From NCBI GenBank assembly GCA_023055355.1, contig JALJCS010000004.1, forward strand, positions 14,600,001-14,664,000: DNA of 64,000 nt, read 5' to 3'. This DNA is from Agelaius tricolor. Taxonomy: Eukaryota; Chordata; Aves; Passeriformes; Icteridae. A model generated the notes under the pieces. It was given only the letters and a program-made list of their open reading frames with translations, was not told the origin of the DNA and did not search any database. This document shows positions 35,901 to 49,022 of the stretch, piece after piece. Position 1 is the first letter of the stretch. Each line of letters starts with the position of its first letter. Position numbers and translations under genes: made by a program.

Positions 35901-38900
35901 ATTTGCAGAAGGAGTTCAAAAGGTTCCAAATCTCACTATTTGTATGCAAGATACATTTATGTAAAAAAATTGCATTTGGTCCTGCCATTGACTGCTGTTG
36001 ATGGTGGTCTACTTTTGAAAGCAAACAGGATTTTGTTAAACTTACCAACTTGATGGAAAACTCAAATGTCTGCAATAATTTAAAACACTGAGGTCAGCAT
36101 TGGCTACTCACCTGATTTTGTTGGGATCCATACGGTTTTGGGGGGTTTTGATTTTTTTTTTAATATATATAGTGTGCATTTCCTGCAGTCATACAACTCA
36201 ATGGGGATGCCAACAATTTTTTTTTTTTTTAATTTAACAGTAAATATCTTTCTTTTGCTGCTGTGGAGACACTCTTGCAAACAGGAACCCCTTAAAGTGC
36301 ACAGACCAAGAGGTAAACACAAAAGGACCCAGACAAAAACCTGGGGGCTTTTCTATTTCTTTAAAGATGGTATTGATATTTTTAAAACATGTCACAAAAT
36401 CAGACCAACAGTTCTGTGATTTTTTGTCACAAACTGTAAATACTGGAAGGTTGCAAAATGGAAATACAAATGGAATTGCTCCTCTTATATTAGAACACAC
36501 TAACTTCTAAGCAGGCCTGAACAAAAGGACGGGTAAACCAGGAGACAGGGTGGGATTTTACAGAACACAGTTGCCAGTGAAACTAGCCTTCCAAGCATGG
36601 GATGGATATACACTCCAGGACTTGTCCATCTGAGAACTTTTTCTAGCACTATTTTGCACTATCTTTGCTGTTCACTGTGTATTGGGACCAAAGGTGAGTT
36701 TACAAGAGTAAAAAAGTCTGAATAAAGAATCAACTATTTGTTAATTGTGTGGAAATAAAATGTGGGGAATATATTAAAATTGACTTCCAAATGGTAGAGA
36801 GTACATAAAAATTTGTTTTCACATAAAGACATTAGCTGATTTTATGGCTTTTAAAAACAATTTGATATAAAGTGATTTGACAATTGTTTAGTGACATTGC
36901 ACTCTTTGAGTTCAGCATCAACTACTTTTCACTGTTTGTAGATTTCAGCAGGCATCTTGGAGCCCATGTTTGGTGGGCCAACCAGAAAAAGTCCAAAGAC
37001 AAATAACAAAAATTACATGAGGTCAGAAATAACAATAAGACTGATTTGCAAGTGAAATTACATTCTTTAGAAGGGAAAAAGACATGAAAAGATACTGCAG
37101 TTTCCAAAGCCTTGTTGTGAAGAGGAATGGAGCTCTCTGTCTCTGCACCTGCAGCAGATGGGACATGCAATTGTGGACTTAAGCAGCAGAAAGGTCAGGC
37201 AATGCAAGGGTTTCCTGGGGGCAACATGGGAAGGCAGGCCCACCATTATAGGTCTTTCAAATGAGTTAAAAGTGACCTTTGGATAAAAAGATAAATGACT
37301 TTTGAAACTTTCAATACCCTGTCTATGTATATTTGACACATACCATGGCCAAGCAACAGCAGAATTCCTGCCCTCCCACCACCTACACCAAACCACACAA
37401 TTTTACAGTACATTCTCTGCACTATCTCCAATGTCAAAAAGTGACAAAAAGGAGACTAAGCTGCTGCCAAAATGTAGTAAACTGATGAGGTTTGGTGGAA
37501 TGGAGTGATGAGTATCCATTCTCCCTTTACCTTTATGCTTGAAGAGGCAGCATTTGATGCAGAGCCAAGGTATGTAAGAAACACAAATTGTCCTATGGCA
37601 TGGCGCCCAAGAAAGACCAATGCCCAGCCTTCTGCCATGAGGGCTCAACAGGTTTCTCAGTTCCCATTGCCCTGCCTGTTTTTCTGGCTAAGCTCCTCTG
37701 CCCTCTTTTGGTCACTAGGAGTACTTTTCCCACAGGCTTTCCCCCCTGCATTACATACACATCTAGTGAGCTAGAAAACAATCAGAGACCAGCTGCTTGT
37801 CTTTTATTGCACAAAAGTGTCACTCACTTCCACAAGCAAAGAAACAAAATGGATGTGACTTCTGCCTCCTTCCAGCTACTCACTACTCTGCTCTGCAGTG
37901 CGTAGGTGTGTTCCCCCTCTCTCCCAAAATCCTCAGATTCAGTGGCATTACCCTTCCTTCCATGTTCGTGTTGGCAACATCAGCACCTCCACATTTCCTC
38001 CTCCTACATGGCACATCTAAGAGCTGCCTAGAAAAGGTCAATACCATTCTAGCTGCACGCCCTCTCTTTTCAAGAGAATGACATGAGCAAATATTTCATA
38101 ATCCAGGCCTGAATTACTTTACAAATAATTACACCTACCTCTGATAATTCACTAGGGTCACTGCACTGAAATTTCTGCACAGTTAACAACTGCATTACTT
38201 TAAAGAACTCATTATAGAAACCCATTTAAGATGCTGCCAAGAAGCAGAAGGGAAGAAATTTTCTCAAGATGAAACATGCATGGATTTCATTCCCATCATT
38301 CTCTACTGGGAAGTCCCTGAACAGCAGTTGGGGCTTGCAGGCTGCTCCTTGCAGACAGCATATTTTACATCACTAAGCATGGTTATTTCCTAATCTGTTG
38401 CCCCTCTACCACCTTCAGCTTGTGGCTAATCCCCACAGGCTGAAAGGATAAAGATGCAATCTGTAATTTTTTCTCCATGTGACCAGCATACTTAAATCAT
38501 CCCTGAGCCTTTTAAAACTAGCTTCACTTTGTTTCTCTAAGTCAGCACTTTGCCAATACTATAAAAGCTTGAAATCGCTGTATTTGGCTGTCCACAGTTG
38601 CAAATGGAACTAAATAAGTTAGTCACCATGAATGAGGTAAGGAGGTAGTGCATTCAGTTTCTGTAAGATAGATACAAATGCAGTGGAATTGAGAGGTCAA
38701 ATGGCCTTTACACAGTGCAAAGAAGCAACAAAATATAGATCTGGGCACATAAACATGGACAAAACCCACATATGAGGCACCCAGGAGGAATGTCCTACAG
38801 CCTATTTAATTCCCTCCTCTTAATAAAAAGATGCAAGAAAAACAAACACTACAAGGCCACTATCTTGGAAGATTCTAGGACAATTAATATGAAGAAAACA

Positions 38901-41900
38901 GCATAAAGTCAGACACATGCATGTATTTACATGCAGATACAGATCCTTCATAAGAAGGATTCTCAAAAGTTGCTTTCATCACTTCTATAATATTCTTATT
39001 AAAATGTAAATACAAGTGACAGCAATGGCTTACAAGAAGAGGTGATGGGACATTTCTAAGGCATTACCAACCTAACAGAATTCCCAAGAGGTCAGGTTAA
39101 AGTTTTATGCGTATATCCATATGTACATAATCACACACACACCAGAATGGTGCTCATTCTCACCATGTGTTGGACATATTCCTAACTGCCCCAGGCTCAC
39201 AAGTCTACTCCAGGCCACATAAGTAATTAAAGGACATCTGAAGGCAAGAGGTATCTGACAAAGATGGCATGATTTGCTCCTGGGAACTCTTTTGTTTTCT
39301 GACCAGTACAGGTGCTACACACTTCACAAGGAGAAACAATTTATGAGGCCAGGTTAACTCCAGAGATAACTTCCCCTATCCTTTGTCTTTTCCAGCATAT
39401 TTGGGTTGAAAAACACACATGAAGAAACTGAAATACAAATGAAGAACAACTCAAGAGAAGACAGCTGTCTTTAGAATTTGGAGCCTATTCTAGAACTTCA
39501 ATTCCTTCACACCAGACCCTATGACCACTGCATTTTGCCTCAAGATACTCCACGACTCAGCTGCTGAAAGACAAGGAATCAATTAAAGGCAGGAAAAGGG
39601 AGGGGAAAATGTCAAGCTGAGAGTCTCTAGCTAAGAAAGCCTTGACTTCAGCACAACGCACTTCAACACACTTTTCCATCTTTACCACTGGCATCTGGGT
39701 GATTCCAGGAACACAGACAAACAAGCAAGTTTTGGCCCCTCCTCATTGTTTTGCTAAGGAAGATGCTACAAAAGTTTCACTCATGTTTATGTACTCTTTT
39801 TTTCACACGCAAGAATTACTCCTCTCAGCACTCCTAATGTTGCACCTCAAGCTCCAGAGATTGAAACAGGAATAACAAGGAGCAAGAAAATAAGGCAACA
39901 TCTTGAAAACTTAGCAGAAAAAAAAAAAGGTTTCTAGGAGTTAGTTATCTGTAACAGATTGTCAGCTACTGCTTTCTTCAACTCCAGTCCCATTCACTGC
40001 AAAAAGTGCCCCTTCTTCACCATTTATTCACACCTCTGGAAATGTTAATGATACTTTGGGAACTGATAGCTATAAGATACCTGGAAGAAAAATGGCATTA
40101 CTGAGAACGACACAAAACATCTTGCCTTCCCTCAGGTCTTAGAAGCATAAGGCAATTGCAGTAGATGCTGCTGCAGGGTTTGCCAAAGCTGCCCCAAAAC
40201 AGATTCCCATGCTGCTACCTACCCTAGGTACTGGAGCGAGGGTCGGGTACAAGGAGCACAGGCTACCCACCACATCACCTGCCTTCCCACTTTCTCCATT
40301 TCTGTGTCATTGAAACATTGCCTTTTAAAAGCTACTCCACTTTAGCACAGCTTTAATACAGCATCATAGGAATTTCTACACCTGGCTTTTCCAAGTTCAG
40401 TTGTGCCTGATCCTATACACAACTTGGTCTGACAGGAGCATTCTGTCGTAGCTTCAGGGGATTATCTGCTTGCAATTTTGCTAGATACTAGGGCTGGTAA
40501 GAAGTGCCAGGTGTCACCTGGCTGCAGTCCCTGGCCTGGCAGTGTTGGCACCACGCTAGCGTGCAGTCTACCATCAGAAACAAAATTGAGTTCACATGCA
40601 CAACAGGGCAGGGCTTTGCATTCCCTCCTGAGAGGAATGAGCTTGTATCAAGTGCTTCCTATGCTTACAGAAACAAAGCAGGACCTTAAGAATAGTCATT
40701 ATTGTTCTTCAGTGTTTTGCTGATCTGGGAAAGGCAGGACCAACACATGGGCTACTGAATGCTTCACGGGTCTGATGCTTCCACTTGTTCCTTTATGTCT
40801 GGTACACCCTCAGAAGACTTTTCCAGAGATAATGGGTGCCACAACAGCTGTGGCAAGACCTGCCGTGGGTTCATTCATCATAAGATGAATTATGAGAGGA
40901 CACCCCACAGCACTCTTATTCCATTGTTGTCATGACGAGGTATTGATTGCCCTCAGATGTGTATCAGCGCAATGCTGAATGCTTCTTCTGCCTATAAAGA
41001 AATGCTTGCTGTAATACTTATTGTTGCTAAACATTAGCTTTGCTCTGTATTTCTCTGCACAGTCATCAGTCTATTATTTGATGTATCAGTACCCATTATA
41101 CTAAAAATAGAAAAGAAAAAAAACTTTTTATATACAATATGCAACAAAAAACCCCATAATGCCAAAAATCACTCTATGTCATCAGCATCATAATGAAATG
41201 TGATTTTTAAATTTGTTTTTCTTTCACATGGGTGCTAATATTAAACACTGAAGAATAAATTTGGGAAACTCCTGTGCTTGTGTCAGTAGTGGCAGCTATG
41301 ATTGCATTTTACATAAAGAAGACTAGTAAATATTCCCATAGCTATAGAGAAAGCAACGTTGAAAAGCAAATGTGAGAGTTTGGAGCAGATAGAAGATGAC
41401 TTAAAAGGTGGTACTTCACCCATTTTTGTGTATTTTTGAAGAGCAAGTGTGTTGGTAGTGCTGCTCGTTTAAGCCTGCAAAAGCATTGCTAGCAAAGGGA
41501 GGCAGAAATAGTTTCTTCATGAATTGTAAGACAGTTCTCATTCTGTCAGCACCTCTTTCTCAATGAAACTGTGGAGGTGATGAGTCCTTCGAAAATCTCT
41601 TCCCCCAAAGCTGAAGGGTGGATCAGGATCCCTGCTGTATGAATGTTTAAAATGGACGCAATTTAATCACACTGGGGTGCCGTTGGAACAGGAATACATT
41701 TTCCCTATACTGTCAAACCTGTTACTGAACTACTATCTGGATTTCTTTCATATACTGTATGTAATTCTTTCACAAGCACAAGTACTTGCAAATGCATTCA
41801 GCGGCAACACCCTTTATAAGCAAAGACTGTGTACCTCTTTACCTGAAATGGGGTTGCTTGACTTGGAAACAAGGGGTACATCTTATGGTATGCCCCACTT

Positions 41901-43670
41901 TTCACAGGAACCAGTGCTCAAACAAGGAAGGAGTGAGGTTGGAATATTTTCCTCCATCAGCTCTGAATGCAGGTACAGGCTGTTGGGTGATAGCACGTTC
42001 AGTATGTAAATTATCTTGAAACACCCATGAAGAAAAATCCACTACCTCAGATTTCCTTCCTCTGTTTCTTAGTATGCACTAAGGAGCTGTGCCACAATGA
42101 ACTGCACAAGCCCTAATGAGCTATATGCTCTCTGAGATTTCAAAACACTTGATTTTTTCATTGTTGGTTCATTGTGCATGCTCTGTTTCCACTAAGCCAT
42201 TAGGTGAGTTCTCTTTCCCTCTTCACAACTATTTTCTCTATTGATTTATCATGCTGATTATGAAATTATATTTCTCCCTTCCTCTTGAAGAGTATGGAAC
42301 AGGAATATATGTAACCTCAGGGATTTCACTTGCTCCTCAATGTTGTAAGGCCTCTGGGTAGCTTTCAACAGTCCGGCTGGATACCAACTGGAACTCCATG
42401 GGACACCAAGAGCAGGGAAGCAGCCAGAGCAGACATATGGAAAGGAAAGACCTCCACTCTATTTCTGCCCATCACATGCAATCATCCCTTTCTTCCGCAT
42501 AATCCTTGCAGAAGCAATGCTTTCTCACTGTGTACAGTGTCTGGCACAATATATCCCAGATCTCACATTGACCCTCTACATAGGACCATGTTTTTCTTTC
42601 TGAAGTTCACATCAAGTGAGTCTAAAGCACCTGGATAGAGTGAGGTGGCCTCCAAGAGGACAAAATTAGGATTATTCCTTTTTGTTGCTCAGGTGACATA
42701 TACTAGGGCTAACCTGAAAAAAAGCAATGACAAAAATATGCACTATAAAAATAAATGCATAAATAATATATATTCCATCTGATAGGTCTCAGAAAGGATG
42801 CAGAGGGCAAGATATGATGCAGTGATAAAATGATATGAATTTTTCAGTATTTGAAAATGACTGGGCAGATGACATTCTGGTTTGCTGACTTTTCTGAATT
42901 TGGAACAATGCTGGCCTCACAGGGATTATTCCTGAAGTTTCTAGAAACAAAAAACTACCTCCTACACTACAAACATCCCATTGCAATATTTAGAGCATAG
43001 GGCAACTAGTTTAAAACAAGCCAAGAAAAACACAAGCCCAAATCTTGGAAAACATGGAGTTAAGACTTGGAGTTAATCTAAAGCTTGTAGACAAGGCAGT
43101 GTGCCACTTTTAATTTTTCTCATTGGCTCTCTTACATCTAAACACACCTGCTTCCACCTGACAAAACTCAAATAGTTGCATTGTGACCCAGATGAAGTAA
43201 AAGAACATTGACTTCAGAAGCATGTAATTATTAGCCTTCAAAGTAAGAAGCCAGCTCCTTGTTTTCCTGTGGGACCAGGACTGAGGCTCCTGGCTGAACA
43301 GTGGTGATGGGAATTAAACACACTGACACCAGTTTGCAGGAATTGTTCCAGTCACTATCTAACTTTTCTTGCTTTGGGGGCTTTTAAGTTACTACAGACT
43401 GACTGTAAGAGTAATCCATTCAAATGAGGGAACGTGCTGTGAGGTCAAGGCACCTTGTTTTGCCATGCACTCAAGCTACTCTCTGTTCTCAGGCCATGGA
43501 ACTTAGATCCCCCCCAGCACACAATGACCTCTGAGTATATTTTAGTGGTATAGAGATGTCTGCATTCTAAAGCCTTCTTCAGAGGCAACAATGATGGAAG
43601 GCCATGCAGACACCTCCAAGCAAATGCTGAGAGTACTTTCATTTGGGAGATAGTGTGCTAAAACAGTGCT

Positions 43671-43708
43671 AAAACAGTGCAGCTGGGACTTGGCAGCTGC
43701 ACTGTTTT
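43671..43708. repeat. Perfect 15-bp inverted repeat, 8-bp loop
   Basis: Left arm AAAACAGTGCAGCTG (43671-43685), loop GGACTTGG, right arm CAGCTGCACTGTTTT (43694-43708). An 11-bp copy of the left part (GCTAAAACAGT) precedes it as a direct duplication. A T run (43704-43709) closes the right side, so on the plus strand it has the look of a stem followed by U residues. Too short for a usual miRNA precursor. Confidence 0.9.
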
Positions 43709-46700
43709 TGCCTCCCTGGTCTTTACTACTCCACTTCACTTACAGGAAAACCTGCCACAGGAGTGCCAGAGGCCAACCCTCCTCAAAGTCTTCATTCCTT
43801 CTGTCCATGTTCCCTTACATCTGCCCCCCTCTGGGGCAGCAGCAGGCTCTTCCATCTCCAGATCACCCCTCCTCTCCAGACAAACCTGCCATCCTTGCTA
43901 AGGTTATTTCTCTAAGGCAGGAAGGCAGGAGGCTTCTGCTGACTGGCTGCAACAGGACTGAAGAGGGTCCAGCACACTTCCAGAGCTTCTCCCCTTAGTA
44001 CTGTCCTTTCCTTTCCACTCTGCCCAGTCCTCTCCAAGGTGCTTCACAGGCATGGGGCTCACCTGTTATAGGTTCTCACTCAGCCAAACATCCTTTATAG
44101 GGAAATTAATCTTCACCCCAGTGGCAGATACTCATGTGCAAATTTTCTATGTGATAAGTTATTTGTGCTGGCTTAACCACAAATATAGCACTGTACCCTC
44201 ACTGATTCAATAATTCTGCAAATAAAACAACATCTGTACCAGACGTTAGCAAAGAGTCCCATAATGTCAAGCACATTCTTGTAACCTAGAAGGCCAAAAA
44301 CTCCTGTCCTGGGATAAATTACGCACTTGCAAAAAGAAAAATAAAAAATATCAGAAAGATCTAACTTTCACTCTGCATTGCAGATACACAATGCCACCTG
44401 GAAGAGTTAACAAGATTGTCACAGTTCATTTTAAAGCACAGTTTCTCAGAGAGGTCAGAAGTAAGTAATTTCTATGTTGTTCTGAGCAACACAGTAAACG
44501 TTGTTCTCAGAGCAGTACATGGGAATGCAGAGACTCTTCTAAAAACCTGTCCAACCCATGCTGCCTTGAAAAATACACCATCCACTGTGCTCATGAGAAT
44601 GTGTTCTGCCCTCCTGTGGGATGATCATTCACACTGCTGCACGTGAGACTAACTTTACTGGAGTCCTTCCCAGCCGACACCTTTATTTGACACTCCCAGA
44701 GGGTCCTCTAAAATTGCACTGGGAAATTTGAAAATTCATATCCTTCCTTCCATGCCTAAAGAGATAGATGGCCAAAACTCTTACATCTGAGGCCTGACAA
44801 TTGCAGGATCAGCTTCCTCTGGGGCCACATGAAGAGTTACACCCCAGAACTCCAGTATTCCCATAATCTGGAATTTTACCACAATACTGGTGCTGCATAC
44901 CCTGCTGAAACAGCTTGGGAGCTCTGTATGTATCTGACCTTAGTAAAAGAGAAAGAGAAACAAGGCAAACTGTCCACTCTCCAAGCTTATTCTACATCCA
45001 AAGCACAGTGATTCTCCAGATTACTAAAATGTTTTCTCCCTGGATTGCCTGAGAGACCAAACAAGGCCATGAGAGTATTCTTGGGTGGTGATGGACAGTA
45101 AGCACACAAAGATACTAAAGACTCCAGGAGTGGCTTATTCTTGGCAAGCTGTGAAAGAAAGTTTTTAGATTTGTAACTCAAAGGACTGTAAAGTTTTCTG
45201 AAGGCAGTGCCATCCTCAGGACTCAAGTGGTTAGTTAATATCCAACAGGTATGTGTGAAATCAGGTCTATACCTGCAGGGAAGCACGTAGAATTTTCCAA
45301 TCTCAGTTCATTTTTATTAAACTGATAGTGATGATGTCACTTTTCCTTCTAGAACAATATGTACTGAAATAGTCAAGGGACTGAAACAGAAGAAGAGGCA
45401 TCCTACCTTGTTTGTGCCATGGATTTTAAATGTTTTGAACAATTAAAACAGTGTCACACAGACACTGAAGACCTGTAAGTTTAAGTACATTAATCCTAAC
45501 TGATGAAACTGCAGGCAGTCCACAAGCAAATCTTAAACTTTGCTGTATTTCTAGTTCAGAATCACTGTGCGCTGAAGCTGCCTTTGAAGATTTTATCCCC
45601 TTTCACAATGTTTTTTTTTTTCTGTTTTGAATTTCTTTACCAGCCAAGTTTGGCTCTGATGGAAGTAAATTAATCATTTTAAGGTGACTACACACATAGT
45701 AAAAATCATGGAAGAAGGGCCATGAAGTCTAGAATATGTACTCTTAATTACTGCTTCATTTGTAACACACAGCTAACTTTGCTCATTGACATTTTCCTAG
45801 TATACCATGCTCTTCTCAGCAATTTTGTGTCCTTTGAGAGGAGTGAGGGATTTTTTTTTACTACAGTGAACATATTTTGCACAGTTATTATTTAGATAAT
45901 CACTTTTTCAGCAATTTCCCACCTCTTACACTTGAGAAAATTGTTTTTACCTAAGAAATAGGCTTTGATCCTCCTGCAAGGAAGAACTGCAGAAAGGAGT
46001 TCAGTGTATTGTGCATGATAAGTAAGATTTCCTGTACCTAAATACTTTCTCAATCTTTCAGGTTTCAAACTGGGAACATAACCAGTTTAGAACTAAGGTA
46101 TGAAGGGACCTGTAAAATTTACTGGCTGGTTTGCATAAAGGTCATAACCATCACTAACTTCATACTTAGACACAGCCAAATTCTGGTACTTCTCTCCCCA
46201 AGTCACTCAGCTGCAATATAAGGATGTCACCTCATGTCTGGCTGTTTCTGATTACACACACTGGCCCATGTGCAAAAGTAAAAAGTCCATTGTCATGTGT
46301 AGAGCAGAGGTTCAGGGGTGGTCCTGAGCCATTTTCTGTGGAAGGAATAGTGAAATAGAGAAAAGCACAATCCCAGAGACAGGCCACACCTGACACGGAA
46401 CAGCAGATGGAGTGGGACAGCATCAGAGATACCAACAATGCCCTGGAGCTATCAAGACTATGCACCTCAAATACTGCACCCAAGGAAGTAAATTCCCTGG
46501 GTTCAATTTATTTCAAGGAGGATCTGAGTGTTTCATTATTACAAGTAACTCTTGAGACAAGGGGGAAGAGGAAGCCACATGAACATACATTTACAACTCA
46601 AAAGCCAATATTCATGCTGCTAGCAAATGGATCTGTCAATGTCCAGAAGTACCATGTTTGGATGACAGCCATCATTAACCAGCACATTGGAAATATCACT

Positions 46701-48944
46701 CACTTCTAATTACCAACTGCTTTGGAAAGTATGCATGTCAGTCTATCTAATAAAATTATTTCACACACATTGTTACTAAGTATAGCATAGATGCAAGCCT
46801 TTCAAACCTTTTTCTTTGACAAATAGCCATGATTTGAAAATTCAGATGAGGTCCATACTTATCTAGGCTGTGGTTCAACATAAATTCTTTTACTGTCCTT
46901 CAATTGTCCAAAACATCAGTTAATAGAAGGAATTTATTGTGAGGTTTTGGAGGAAATGAAATGGATAGAACTTCCCATGATGGAAAAGCTCTGAGTGCTC
47001 AGTGCCATCACTGAATTTGCTCTGGTCCATGTCAGTATTATAAACTGGCAATTACACAAGCTATTTGGGATGACAGGCTTTTCAGGTGAGAAACTCAAGA
47101 ACAGCAAACTTAAATGTTGATTTAAAACATTCCTCTCTGGTGAAGTTTACTCTTGGTAATCTTTAGCACATAAGAACTTCTGAAAGCAAGTTCAGAAGTT
47201 CTTTAGCTATCCCCTGTAGCTAAAGTTTGCCATTTGTGATGGACAGGACCAAAACAGCATAGAGTCCCAAATTCCTTACACAAGAGAGATTTTACTCTAG
47301 TAACTGACAAGAAAAGACTCACCTTCCCTATCCTCTCCAAATTCATCTGAGGATGTGGGTAGGGGTACTTTATACTGCTTTTGACAGCTTCAGTATTACC
47401 TAGAAGTTAATGAAACTGTAAGCTTGCTGTGGAAAAGAAGACAAAAAAGGTAGGGACTGACATATCTATAAAGTACCAGTTCCTCTGACTAAGGGAAAGA
47501 CGGAGAGAAGAGTGCACTAGGGAAAAAAGTGGATTAATAACCTTGGCCAAAGAACAACATAACAGTGCAGAAATGCAAGGGAAATGCCACCTATCAGCAA
47601 CAGGAAGCAGTCTGCATGAGGCAGTCCTGCTTGGCAAAACAAGGCATCCCATAAGCACGGCAATCTGCTGGCTTCCCTTTTTGTTCCATACCCCCCTTGT
47701 TTCAGTTAAAAAGCAAATCGGAGAACGGGCACTTTACATGTACTGTAGTTAAAATTGTAGGCCAGTTCTTCTAAGTAGTCCAAGAACATTTTCAGGCCAT
47801 TTTCTTCTGCAGAATAATTTTCTGCGACTCAAAAGAGTGCTCTAAGTGCATCCAGAGGAGTATTTGTGTTGTGGACCAGCACAGACTGATGAGGACTCAC
47901 TATATAATAAACTGCCTCTCAGTGCTGGCTGAGCAGCAGGGTTAGCAGCCCAGGCTGAGCCGCTTGCTGACGAATTATTAGGAAGGCTGTGGCCCCTAGG
48001 TGCAGACCCAAGCAGACCCAGGTCTCCATGGCCACCTGAGCAGCAGAGGTGCTGCTCATGGCCTGCCTCCATGCACAGCAGCACACACAGCACTCTCCAA
48101 GCTGTCAGCCCTGGAGCTCCTGCCAGGCTTGCAGGATTAATCAGTCAGCGGAACACTGAGAAACCATTGTGTGCATGTTTCACAGAGCCTATGGATTGCA
48201 TTTGAAACCAGGATGGCTTGAGGTGGTCAAGCAGAGGTATCTTATAGGGACATCTTATTTTTCCATGGATGTGGTAAGGGAGAGTGCTGAGTACTGAAGA
48301 ATCATTCCTTTCAAAGTATCAAGGGGATACCCAGCAGCTAAGACTGCTTTCAGCATCTACACCTGAAAGTCTTACATATTCCTTACAGAAGGGTTGTGCA
48401 GGAACATAGAAGGTTTTGGATTTTTCCTATTTCTGAATGTGAAAACTCTAGCTAGTAAACTAATGAAAGCTAGTAAAACTCTAAATATGTACATGTTTGA
48501 CATAAACCTGTGAAATCCTTCTGAGCTTTACAGCTGTAACACTTCAACAGACAACACACTATACTTATTTTTTCTGAGTGTGCTTTGCCTCTTTGTACAC
48601 AATGTTACTAATGTGTTAAAGGTAAGATTCTTACAGCATAAAAGGACAACAGCAATCTTGTAATAAATCCTGTTTTGAGGGGGAGGAGAGGGTAGAGCGC
48701 AGACAGTTTTGGGTACAATGCAGTGCCCCAGGCCACCTCATAGCTTTTGCAAATACTCATTATTTTTTCCATAGCCTATGTAAGTAGTAAATTTCCTACA
48801 GCTGCCATAGAATCCTGTGGGACTCAACAGGCTGAAGCAAGCCCTTCACAGAACCTCCTCCCACCCTTGTATGTGCTCTGCACTTCAAGGTATCCCTGCC
48901 TTGGGGGATGCCTGATTCAGTGCCTCTGCCAGACTATTAAAATC
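43709..48944. other. Unique noncoding DNA
   Basis: About 5.2 kb without a recognised repeat family or gene. The patch 47880-48180 is noticeably richer in G+C than its surroundings. Confidence 0.5.
47172..47225. repeat. Two overlapping inverted repeats
   Basis: First stem: AAGAACTTCTGAA (47172-47184), loop AGCAAG, TTCAGAAGTTCTT (47191-47203), 13 bp exact. Second stem: CTTTAGCTA (47201-47209), loop TCCCCTG, TAGCTAAAG (47217-47225), 9 bp exact. They share three bases, so only one can be fully paired at a time. Confidence 0.88.
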
Positions 48945-49022
48945 TTAAAATCATTGAAGATTAAGGGGTTGGAATGGACCCTAAAGAGCATCTAGTCCCA
49001 ACACCCACTTCCAAGGGCAGCA
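48945..49022 (-). mobile_element. Very short antisense CR1 tail
   Basis: Reverse complement of a CR1 3' end: AAAATCATTGAAGATTAAGG, then 'ggttggaatggaccctaaagagcatctagtcc.aacaccca', ending at 'ccaagggcag'. About 75 bp remain, so the insertion was almost completely 5'-truncated or later trimmed. Confidence 0.85.

Larger units (their letters stand above)
33191..43670. other. Unique noncoding DNA
   Basis: About 10.5 kb in which I recognise no transposon and no gene. Open frames are short and overlap on both strands (for example 37067-37905, where six or more frames overlap). A microsatellite and a possible conserved element are listed separately. Confidence 0.5.
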
